A stretch of DNA of 64,000 nucleotides, from contig SNVD02012892.1 of assembly GCA_013180625.2 (NCBI GenBank), positions 248,001 to 312,000 of the forward strand, given 5' to 3'. Positions 1 through 9,989 of the stretch are shown here, in pieces. The stretch comes from Boswellia sacra. Taxonomy: Eukaryota > Streptophyta > Magnoliopsida > Sapindales > Burseraceae. The position numbers and the translations under genes were made by a program. Each line of letters starts with the position of its first letter. Position 1 is the stretch's first letter. Under the pieces are notes generated by a model. It was not told where the DNA came from. It saw only the letters and a list, made by a program, of their open reading frames with translations, and did not search any database.

Positions 1-1730
1 TTTTGGTTATAAAATCTGCTAAAAATTTTAAATGAGATAAATTTTGAAGTGAGGTGTGTTTAGGTCATTAGAGATGGGGCAAATAGCACCCCCCTAATAT
101 ATATTGGATGCAAATTAATAGAGTTATAATTAATTTATGTCTAATATCCACAACTGAGTCCACAGCTGCGATTCCATTAAGTTTCCAACATCCATAATAT
201 ACCATTGTCTTAAAAGTAAATATATATAATTAGTATTATGTCACCAAAAATTATGATAATGCATGAATTAAGCATGACGCCATCAATCTTTTAGGTTTTA
301 ACTGATTATTTTTAAGTTGATTCAATACCGGATATATGAATTGATTTATTATTAAACTTAACCTTTTTTACTTAATTTAATAACTCTAATTCTTTTGATA
401 CTGGAATAATACAAGAGTACAACATTACGTATATTGGTATATTAGAATGCTAGTTTGCGTATTAAGGAGAGGAAGAAGCCAGGGAGTCTAGGAAGAGAAG
501 CAAATTAAAAAATCAATTTTTTTATTGTAAATAATTAAACAGGAAGCCACAACGTCATAATCATCGAAATACTCAATGGTATAATTAGAAAACTTTCACT
601 GGAAACGTGTTCAATAAACAAAAGTCATTAGACACGTTTTTGAGCAATTTTTAAATGTTTTTAAGATTTTTTTTTAGAACTATCTTCTATTGAGCTGTCT
701 TAAAAAAATCTTAATCATTTAAAAATTAAATAATTTCAAAAAATAATTATTTTAAAATTTTAATATTAAAAATATTTAATAAAATTTCATCTATCTTATT
801 ATCCGATAAAGAATTATAGATTTAAAAAATGTCTTCTTTTATAATAAAAATAATAATTTTTTAATTATTGAAACGTCTAAAAAACATTATTATAAGAATG
901 ATTTATATTTAAACGCCTTCTTTTACGTATCCTCTTTAGACCTTTTTGTTGTACTAGAGGGTCTAAGTCCTCCCATAATAGCGTGCGGCTAAATGGGGTC
1001 AAGCCGCATCTAGAGTCGGCTCTTTTAATTTGGCAGGTAATTACGCATATCTACAGCATTAATGCAGCTTGCTGCAATTACATTTAAAAAGATAGCAAGG
1101 GAGCTGTTTTCATCGAGAATCACCATGGGAGATTTGGTTTTCCTTTAGAATAAAACATTAAGTTTGCACAAGATCAAATATTTTAGAATTATTCTCTTCA
1201 ATCCCATTTTTTGCCTTTTCAACTTCTACCTCTAAATACACTTAATAAAAAAATTTAAACCTCTATACTTTCCTTATTAGACCTTATTTAATTCCCCAAA
1301 TAACCCTATCTAATTCCCTAAATACCATTTTCAATATAAAATTAAGTTTTTGAATGCACCCATTTTTATTATTGCGCAACTTCTCCAGGTGTATTGTAGC
1401 ACCTGCACGATCTATTATCTTTTTATTCTCACTTATCAAGTTCAGTCGTGTTGTCTGTTGCCAGTTCTTAATCTGGTGCTGGCGCTGGTATTCAAGCGGA
1501 CCTAAAAACTTGTGCAGTGTGTGTATCTCCACCGTTATAACCATGGTTATACTCATCGCTCAGAACACCATCTGAGTTCAGGTTCTGTATTCATCTCAAT
1601 CTATTTGCTATCACTTAGTGGAAAAAAATAGCAAAAAAGAAAAACATAATTTGTGGTAAGGCCCAGTAACAACATTACTGGATCAACCTAGACGTCGAGT
1701 TCAAAATCCAAATGCCAACGATTTTATGAA
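1..1730. other. AT-rich intergenic DNA, no gene seen
   Basis: I find no convincing coding sequence. The stretch is AT-rich with many T and A runs, notably around 640-900. The short open frames on both strands at 1284-1575 have no recognisable domain and lie in opposite frames of the same sequence, so I treat them as chance. Confidence 0.6.
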
Positions 1731-1739
1731 GAAATTTCA

Positions 1740-2010
1740 CAACAACAAAACGTTCATTAGCGACCACCTTTTCTCAGGGCAAAATATGTCCTCGGTAATA
1801 ACCAACTTTTTCGAAGACTGAACGACCAACCGTTGCTGTGATAAAAAAGTTTCAATTATTTTTACCCAGGGGAACTTGCCGTCAGAAATTATAATCAATT
1901 GCCCTCGCAAATAATTCCTTTTACCAAGGGCAGCTTGCCATCGAAAATTATCATAAATTACCCTTGCAGATAATAAGGCTCTCTTCGATAACGTTTTCGG
2001 AGTACCGTTT
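1740..2010. repeat. CACTA-like subterminal repeat cluster
   Basis: The stretch repeatedly alternates phrases such as 'ccctcg', 'caagggcagcttgccatcg' and 'aacttgccgtcagaaatt', in both orientations. The same vocabulary recurs at 8830-9040 and at 14400-14830, and the last ends in a recognisable CACTA terminal repeat. I infer a remnant of a related element end. No terminal CACTA motif was found here, so element borders are unknown. Confidence 0.4.
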
Positions 2011-2116
2011 TTTGTTTCCAAAATAATTCATTTCAGGGATACATGTGCGTATACGTTTTCAGAATTCATTTTCATAAAAAAAGATATTGCCCTTTTTACC
2101 CCCGATTTTTTTCTCA

Positions 2117-2124
2117 GATATATA
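2117..2124 (+). promoter_or_regulatory. TATA box ahead of the minisatellite transcript candidate
   Basis: A TATATAAA-type box stands about 30 bp upstream of the C/T-rich minisatellite that starts near 2152. The spacing suits a plant core promoter and a pyrimidine-rich 5' leader. No protein gene can be tied to it. Confidence 0.35.
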
Positions 2125-2151
2125 AACAGTATCCAAATTAGGGATTACTAT

Positions 2152-2497
2152 TTGCATTTCCGCTGCCCCTCCCCTCTCGCCTTCTCTGTTCTTCTATCCT
2201 GCCCTCTCGCCGTCGAGCCCTGCGTTTCCTCCACCCCTCCCTTCTCGCCTTCTCATCTCTTCTATCCTGCCCTGTCGCAGCCGACGGCTTGCGTTTCGTC
2301 TACCCCTCCCCTCTTGCCTTCTCTGTTCTTGTATCCTGCCCTGTCGCCGTCGAGGCCTTGCATTTTCGCTGCCCCTCCCCTCTCGCCTTCTTTGTTCTTC
2401 TATCTTGCACTGTCGCCGCCGACGCCTTGCGTTTCCTCTACCCCTCCCCTCTCGCCTTCTCCTCTCTTCTATCCTGCCCTGTCGCCGTCGACGCCTT
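2152..2497 (+). repeat. 69-bp minisatellite, five copies, C/T-rich
   Basis: Five head-to-tail copies of a unit of 68-70 bp. Each starts gcgttt/gcattt, passes through 'cccctcccctctcgccttct' and 'tatcctgccctgtcgcc', and ends near 'gacgcctt'. Most copies are 69 bp, a multiple of three, so an open frame runs through 2152-2580 as Pro/Ser/Leu-rich 23-residue repeats. The first copy is one base short and the fourth one base long, which shifts the reading frame between copies. That argues against selection for protein. Confidence 0.8.
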
Positions 2498-2749
2498 CCC
2501 TGGCATTACCACCTCCATCCATCAACGAAACCGTCACGTTAGTAAACTGCCTTCAGAACCTTCACCAACGATTTGGCTGATCGTGAACTGGTTGGGTAAG
2601 ATACTCCAATTTCTTCTTTCAACTCATCACTCCACAACTCACACCTCGCCTACGGTACGACGCTGCTTCCTCTCTTTCTCTCTTGCACTTGCTGTGTTGT
2701 TTGAAAATTGTGTGTTGTGATTGGCCGAGATAGTCAATGTTTGGGTTTT

Positions 2750-5380
2750 CTTTCTGTATTCTTTCGTAGATAAGACAAAGCAATGCCTTCTCTTTGTGGC
2801 CTAGCTGTAAGGCTCTGATATGCTTTGCTTTGCTTTCTATGATAGAAATTACACATGGGAATTGGGATTTATATTATCTGGAGTTTTCTTTAGGCTTGCT
2901 AATTGGGTATTTGGATTGATTAATGTGTACATTTTATACTTGATTATTGCTATTGCTGTTCTGCTCTTCCTCAAATTACAGTGTTAGTTATTGTTTTTGT
3001 TCTGATGGTGTAGTATTGGTCTTTTGCTGTGTTTGGCTGCTGAGAAAATGGCGGAGGTTGAAAAATGATTCTGGGATTTGGATTTACGTCGATGAAGTTT
3101 GACATGTTAAGTAGGCTGAGATGGGTTTTCAGTTTCCAGAAAAGAAAAAGAAGTGAAACTATTTTTGGTTTATAGTTGCCGGAAAGTAGCCTAGGTTTAT
3201 CATTGATTTTTTTTTTCTTTTTGTAAAATAATAACCACAAATCGTATGAGTTGGAATAAGTTTATAATTGGGTTGATAGTTCATGCCATATTAAGCTATT
3301 TTGTGATTTTATATTCCTTGGTCAGTAAAGATAAATTATACATGAACTACTCAGGCCTGCATAATAATATAAATTATATAACAAAAATTGTCAATGACTA
3401 AAAATTCACCATCAGTTCAATGCAGAAAGTTAGATTGGAAATTATAATAGTAATCCTAATACATTTGACATTGCTAAATTTAATAGTAGAATAACATTAC
3501 TATCATTATTAGCTCTCGGCTATGTGATGTATCATGACTTTCTCATACTTTTTCATTCTCTGGAAATATGAATAATTTATTTATGAATCTGATTCATGAG
3601 ATGGCGGGGGAAGTTTATGGATTAATTGTTCAACACCTTTGTTGTTCACATGTTAATTGTCAGTGAAATAAAGGCTATACATGTTGACATCTAATTGCAA
3701 TCAATTATTATATATTACAGTCCAACATTTTTATATGTTTAAGATGCTTCGTATCGGAGATTGTAAAATCTGAATTTTTGATGCATTGAAGCAATGAGGC
3801 ATTAGATGACTGAAGCAGGAGCAGGACAGCATGTTATTAAATGTACAATTTAGCTGGCTTTTAAGCAGAAAACAGAATAAAACCCCGGAGTCTAAGGACT
3901 CCCGTGATTGCACATCTGAACAAACTGAATCATTCTCTTTTGTAATTTAATGTGTGAGAAAAGTTAATTCATTAATCATTCTCTTTAAGCAAGAACATTA
4001 TTCTCATCTGATAAAGAAAAGCTACCAAATAAAAGTAGGTAGTGAATTAATTAATTCAAATATGTAAAAGCAGAAATTCTTTACTTTTTACTTCAAATAT
4101 GGACAGATATGTGACTGCTTGAACAGCTTGGTTGAATGGTGCAGTTGATAAGGATGCCAATGCTAGGCAGGTAGCTGGTACAAAAACTACAGAAAAGTTT
4201 AACCTGGCTGAATCAAACTTGACAGCTAAGGTGCGTTTTCTCCTTGTAGCTTGTTATTATCAAGCTTGTTGCTTTATCATTGTCTGTAGTTTGAGTAACT
4301 TTAATTTCATTTGCATGCATAATTATACATTTTCTCGTTATGCAGGATCCTCCAACTGCTGTGTGATATGGAAATTTGGTGTTTAACTCCATCGAAGGTC
4401 TAACGAAAAGTCACTATTGGATGAAGTTCAACATTATGTTTTTTTCTCAGATTATAAAATGATGATCAACAAATCCAACCCGATTTTTAAATGGAATGTG
4501 CCTATTAGTAAATAGAACACAGTCTCCTCCAACGGAAATATATTTGTGTTGCGTTTTCTATTTTTGTCTTATTTATTTATATAAATTATAATATTCCGTT
4601 GTACTGTGATTGCAAATGTGAGGTTGTAGTTATAGCGTTGATTGCGGATGTTGAAACGCTTATTAGTTGACTAGTGGTAATGAATGTAATATTTTTATTC
4701 CAGTGTTAACAAACTTTTAGAGTATAGTCTGCTTGTGAATGTTAATCTGGAGGAGTTCATTTTGATTTATTTATTTGCAAAATTAGGCATCTAAGAAGCA
4801 ATATAGTTATGAATTGGGAGGAAATATTATTACGAAGCTGCAAGTTGTAATCTAACTTTAGTATATTTCTTGATGGTTAGTGAGTTGACCAACTCAGTAG
4901 ATGTGATCGAATAGGTCCATTTTTTATTTGATCTTTTTCATAGGACTTTTGGAAGATCCTCAAGAATTGAATCACATGCATGCACACGGACTTGCACATT
5001 TATTGGCATTTAGTAACATTACAAATTAAAACACAGCTTTTAGTTCAATTAGAGCTCCACTTAATATCTCAATTTGAAAATTCCTCTACTCAATTATTTA
5101 TCTATTAATTTATGTTTATAAAGACACTTGTTTGCAACTTTCAAATAAAGTAATTAAGGAAACATAGTTAAATGGATAAGCATTAAAATTATATAACTCT
5201 CTATATGTAAATGTTGCAGGTGCATTTTTCAACTGTTGTTCCAATCAGTGGTCACGACTGTGACTAATTATAAACAGGTACCAATCACTCAACTACCTGT
5301 TCAAGTTCTTTAATATTTTATTAGGATATGTCAATGCTTATGTGTCATTAATTTTCCGTTTTATTTTGTTGTATTAGTTG
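2750..5380. other. Spacer, possible non-coding transcript, no recognised gene
   Basis: The sequence has an exon-like patch at about 4125-4230 that reads open on the plus strand, followed by a GT donor-like 'aaggtgcg'. I cannot assign it to any family and the downstream frame stops at 4386. The rest is AT-rich. This stretch may include the left half of the Harbinger element described next, whose left end I could not find. Confidence 0.4.
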
Positions 5381-5387
5381 TAACGGT

Positions 5388-6362
5388 ATGACGTCAAATA
5401 CCAATGAATATGATGACAAAGCTGAATGGAATTCTAGGAGAGAATATATTTTTATTCGTTTGTGTCATGAGCATGTTTTAAAAGGTGAATTACAAACTTC
5501 AACATTTTCAAAGAGGGTATGGAATACCCTTTCGGATGAATTATACAATGAGACCCAATATCGTTATTTGGTGGCTCAACTTAAGTCTAAGTTCAACCGA
5601 TTTAGGAAAAAACATCGTGAATTCTCTGATTTAATTGCTTCCACTGACTTCGGATGGAATCCCGATACTAATACAGTGACAACATCTGAGGATGTATGGG
5701 AGGAGTACCTTAAGGTAAATCTTTGTGTTTAGAGTTACTCATGTTTATATGCATTTACTCGAAACACTAATAAGTTATGTTACCTGCAGAAAGTTCCATC
5801 TGCAAAACAATTTAAGCGGAGGGGGTTAGAGCACTATGACATGTTGGGAGATATATTTAATAGCTCTGCTATAACTGGTGCTTTGAAGTTTTCTTCAAGA
5901 CAAATGCCCCCAACCTCAGATGAGGATCGAGAAGTGGAGGACAATTTTATGAATTTTAGAGTTCACGTTGATGTTCATGATGTTGAAAATGAGGAGGAGG
6001 ATGATCCAGTTGTAGGGTCCATTGGCGAGAGTAGTAGGAGGAAAAGGACACGTAAAGCACCTAATAGGAACCTGGATCGTTGTTCAACCCAACACAATGA
6101 CCAGATGGATAACTTTCTCAGGGTAGCTAGTGAGCTTATGAGTCAGAAGCTAAGTCAAGGAAGTAAGAGTGGCCACTCAGGGGGAGCGCCACCTCAAAAG
6201 AATCAAATTCAAGAGTGCATTGACATATGTGAGAATTTAGGTGGTATTGAGAAAGATGTCTTCGTAAAGTTCTTGAACATTATAGCAGAAAAACCTGATT
6301 GGGGGACTATTTTTCTGGGTCTTTCGGATGAGAGAAGGAGGGAATGGTTGTCAACCTTGTAG
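5388..6362 (+). CDS. PIF/Harbinger accessory protein, Myb/SANT-like DNA-binding
   Basis: Two exons, 5388-5714 and 5790-6362, joined across a 75-bp intron with GT..AG borders, give an uninterrupted protein of about 299 residues. The first ~110 residues carry the Trp-rich trihelix-type Myb/SANT-like domain of plant Harbinger ORF1 proteins (W..RRE..F, KRVWNTLSDE, FRKKHREF, FGWNPDT, W.EYLK). An acidic stretch (ENEEEDD), a basic patch (SRRKRTRK) and a C-terminal domain ending in LGLSDERRREWLSTL follow. In this superfamily the ORF1 protein binds the element ends and helps the transposase enter the nucleus and cut. It lies ~430-600 bp upstream of the transposase on the same strand. Unlike the transposase it has no stop, so it could still be made. 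The start is the first ATG before the domain. Confidence 0.8.
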
Positions 6363-6797
6363 TGATATGTACGATGGTGTCCTTTCCAATAGTTTAGGTG
6401 TTTGTTCGGTTGCTTTTTCGATTGTAACACTTATGTTGATGCCATCTTGAGGCGCAAACTTTAATGTTATTGTTGTATGTATGTCTTTGTTTGTCAACTT
6501 TTACAGTTATTTTCATGGCATTATGTATCAATGTTACTATAAACTAGTATTTGACTATTTCATAATGTTGAAGCTTTTAACTTTTATTATTGGTCATATC
6601 ATAGCCATCAGTTAATCTTATTATACTAATTTTAGTAATGCTGGATTGTAGCAAATTAAATGTGTGATAATTTTGGTAACGGTGGATTATAGCAAAATTT
6701 AATGTGTGATAATTTGTTAGGATATTATGGCATTATCACATGTTTTAGACTATATTTTGAATATTTCTTACTGAGTATTTTCAATAGTGTACATACA

Positions 6798-8171
6798 ATG
6801 GCAGATGAGAACTCAAGCTGTGAATCTGACAACTCTATAGACACAATAGATTGGTGTTCAATTGTAGTTGCAACACATGAATATCAACAGAGACAACATC
6901 AACAACGAATTCAGGACCTTCAACGACAACTTAGACAACGCGAAGTTCCATTACTAACAGGGCTGGATTAGATATTGGATATGCTAAGAAGGAATGATAA
7001 TAGGATGTTTGCTCACTTTAGAATGGACGCAAATATATTTCACAACTTGTGTGATAGGCTAGTTGAAGATAATCTGATTGAGCAGGATGAGCATGACCAA
7101 GTGAGCGTACTTGAGGCAGTTGAGATTTTCTTGTATATAGTATCACAAAGTGTTTGTTATCGCATTGTAGCCGAGCGATTTCATCGATCAACCAATACTA
7201 TAGGCCTACAATTTAAGCGAGTGCTTAATGCATTAATTCGGCTGGCGACACTAATTGTGCAACCACGAAATTTAGGTGCAATACCTCCAGAAGTACGACA
7301 TAATCCCAAGTTTTACCCATATTTTCAGGTATAAAGTTAATATTTTTTCTTAATTTTTGTTTGACAAGAACCATGCTAATGAAGTTGTTGATATAGGGAT
7401 GCATTGGAGCGATCGATGGCACCCATATTGCAGCATCAGTTCCGGCGCATAAGCAAATGGCATACCGTAATCGGCATAATGACGTGACCCAAAACATAAT
7501 GTGTACTTGCTCATACGATATGTTATTTACTTATGTGCTAACGGGATGGGAAGGCAGTGCAAATGATTCAAGGATATTACAAGAGGCAATTCACAACGAG
7601 AATAGTGGGTTTCCTATGCCAGACACAGGTATACAGTACTTAGAAATAATGTATAAACTACTACAACATGTTTCTAATTTTGATGAAGCTATGCATGCAC
7701 ATGCGACACTAACTATCATATGCAGATTATTTTTATTTGGTTGATTCAGGCTACAGTAACATGGACGGATTCCTTGCTCCTTATAGAGGCCAACGGTATC
7801 ATGCAAGTGAATTTAGAGGGGTAGGAAGACGACCTTCTGGACATGAAGAGTTATTTAATAAAAGACATGCATAATTGCGCAACGTAATTGAGAGGTGTTT
7901 TGGGGTGTTGAAGAAAAGATTTCCAATTCTCATGTCAATGCCTAATTTCAGTCTCCAAACCCAACATCTTATTCCTGTGGCATGTTGTACATTACATAAT
8001 TTTATTCGACTTAACAGTAGGTCTGATCGATTGTTTACGAGATACGAGGCGGATGACATTGAAGTTATGGAGGAGCAACATGGAGATATGCCCACAGTTG
8101 AACTGAACATGTCAATTGAACGAACAGAATCATGGAGACAGTATAGGGACAACATAGCTTTAAGGATGTAG
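6798..8171 (+). pseudogene. PIF/Harbinger DDE transposase (HARBI1-like), two stops
   Basis: Three exons (to 7328, 7397-7628, 7750-8171) with GT..AG introns encode a plant Harbinger nuclease of the DDE_4 family. A Gln-rich leader at 6798-6971 ends in an in-frame TAG. The N-terminal helix-turn-helix part (SVCYRIVAERFHRSTNTI) follows. The catalytic signatures remain: GAIDGTH (first Asp), the WEGSANDSRIL block (second Asp) and NVIERCFGVLKKRF (Glu). A second in-frame stop (TAA, 7872) sits between HA and LRNVIERCF, just ahead of the last catalytic block. The protein is therefore broken although all three catalytic residues survive. It would excise and insert the element together with the upstream Myb/SANT protein. 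Family assignment is firm. Confidence 0.85.
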
Positions 8172-8393
8172 CAGGATTATATTCAACGTGAGAGATAGAT
8201 GTTTGTAATCATATATTTGTTTTTTATTATAATGTGTTGGGGTATGTAAGGAAATAGTAATAACTGTTAACAAGCCTATTATTTATACAGTTTGATGGAA
8301 AAAGTGTTTTGGATTCATTTCCAAACGCATTTTATATTTTTGTTTTGAAGATTTATTTTAATGATTCATTATCTTGTTTTTGTTTTAAAAGTT

Positions 8394-8770
8394 TCCGGTG
8401 TGTTCTTTTATGAATCCAATATTTTGGTTTTCAACAGAGCATTAACAATTCCAGAATTTATTTCCAAATACATATCTTGTTTTTGTTTTCAAAATTCCAA
8501 TTCCAGAAAATATTTCCAAACACATATCTTGTTTTTGTTCTCAAAATTCCATTTCAAGAAAACATTTCCAAACGCCTGTTTTTGATTTTGAAATTCCATT
8601 TCCAGAAAACATTTCCAAACACATATCTTGTTTTTATTTTCAAAATTCCAATTTCAGAAAACATTTCCAAACGCATATCTTTTACTTAAAATACATTCTC
8701 TGAAGCCATGAAATTCATTTTCCAAATCATTTTAGAAACAAAAACACTAGAAATAAGAAAGAACACACCC
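8394..8770. mobile_element. Harbinger right terminus, or a ~380-bp MITE at it
   Basis: The right border reads ..AAAGAACACACCC followed by TAA, which fits a PIF/Harbinger terminal repeat (GGGTGTGTTCTTT when reversed) with a TAA/TTA target. The matching inverted copy, GGTGTGTTCTTTTA, lies only 380 bp to the left at 8396, not upstream of the accessory gene. So this is either the right end of the whole two-gene element with an internal copy of the TIR, or a separate small Tourist-like MITE. No match was found left of 5388. Confidence 0.5.
8457..8685. repeat. Harbinger 3' subterminal tandem repeats
   Basis: About four imperfect copies of a ~57-bp unit, each containing 'atttccaaacacatatcttg' or close variants plus 'caaaattccatttcagaaaa'. 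They lie between the transposase stop and the right terminus. Related phrases also occur at 8315-8400. Their place suggests binding sites for the element's own proteins, which is inference. Confidence 0.7.
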
Positions 8771-8809
8771 TAATTATTTGGCGCCAACACCTCCTGCGGC
8801 ATCCAATTT

Positions 8810-9060
8810 CTAGCAATTGAAAGGAGGCAAAAAAATTTACCCAGGGCTAATTGTCGTCAAAATGTACCAAATTCGCCCTCGGTAAAACTTGATAACGTGG
8901 GACTCTTTTTAGCAAGGGAAAATACCATAAAAAATGATATAATATTCCGTCGAAAATAATAAATTTCTCATGAAAATATTATTCAAATGGCTCCTAAATC
9001 TTTCGTTGGAAATTTGTTACCAAGGGCAATTTGCAATCACAAAAGGCATTAAAATTTCAT
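8810..9060. repeat. CACTA-like subterminal repeat cluster
   Basis: The same vocabulary as at 1740-2010 and 14400-14830: 'ttacccagggctaattgtcg', 'aaattcgccctcggtaaaa', 'accaagggcaatttgcaat'. It begins about 40 bp after the Harbinger border. It may be the left subterminal region of the CACTA element that ends at 14830, with its left terminus lost. Confidence 0.4.
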
Positions 9061-9699
9061 CGAAATGCTAATTAATTGAATTAAGAACTTGTATCGAGAA
9101 TATTTCCGTGGGTGGCATGAAGAGGTTGCTTATGAATATCAGAAAAAGAAAAACAAATTAGTAGATCTGAATTCCTTATTGTAGCTTATATTGGTGATTA
9201 TGGCATTGGAAAAGAGGTTGCCTCTGTTGATGAGGGGAGATTATTATAAGAGGTTAGTGCCTGGAAGAATCTTTTATGCGGGTTTGTAGATGGTGAAGTT
9301 GCTTGTTTTTGAAGTTTGTTTAATTATTGTGTTGTTGTCGATGTTGTACATATTTATATGTTTCAATTATGATTTTTAAGCCCATAAATCATAAATGCAT
9401 GCAATTTTAAATATTATGTTGTTCTTTCAATGGTCACTTTTTTACTTTTGCTTCACTGTAGTCCTAGCTATTAACGATTATTAAATTTAATGCACTTTAC
9501 AAAAATATGAGGTAGGGGTGAGAATACTTTTCGTTGCAAGAAATTTATGCTCAAAATTTTGAAGGTTTTGTTATTTGTCAACCCATTCATATCTAAGTAC
9601 ACATTTTTTTTTTCACATAATACAAAATGGAATGTGCAATCAATATAAGAAAAAGAAATTGTCGACGATGATTTTAAATTTGTATAACCTAATTGATTG

Positions 9700-9989
9700 A
9701 ATAACTTAATAAATTTATATTACATCTAACTATAAATCAAAAGAAGAAGAATCACATAAAGCCCTTGTCAATATAACATATCCAAAATAGCAACTAATAA
9801 AAAACACAACCAAAGAACATAAGATTACCAATCAAGAAGCCTGAAAATAACTTAATAAATTCATATTGCATCTAACTATAAATCAAAAGAAAAAGAATAC
9901 GTAAAGCCCTTGTCAATATAACATATCCAACATAGCAACTAATAAAAAACACAACCAAAGAATATAAGATTATCAATCAAGAAGCCTGA
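9700..9989. repeat. 146-bp tandem duplication
   Basis: Two adjacent copies, 9700-9845 and 9846-9989, match with only a handful of substitutions. Both start 'aataacttaataaatt' and end 'caatcaagaagcctga'. The near identity means a recent local duplication. No coding potential was seen. Confidence 0.9.

Noticed and set aside
1284..1575. Overlapping open frames on both strands
   Set aside because: No domain, no splice or promoter context, and both strands open over the same AT-rich stretch, as expected by chance.
2152..2720. Pro/Ser-rich protein read through the minisatellite
   Set aside because: The repeats shift frame in the first and fourth copies and no conserved part follows; open frames result from the 69-bp period.
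4132..4386. Small protein starting MNGAVDKDANARQVAG
   Set aside because: No recognisable family; the open part stops being protein-like after the presumed donor at ~4230.
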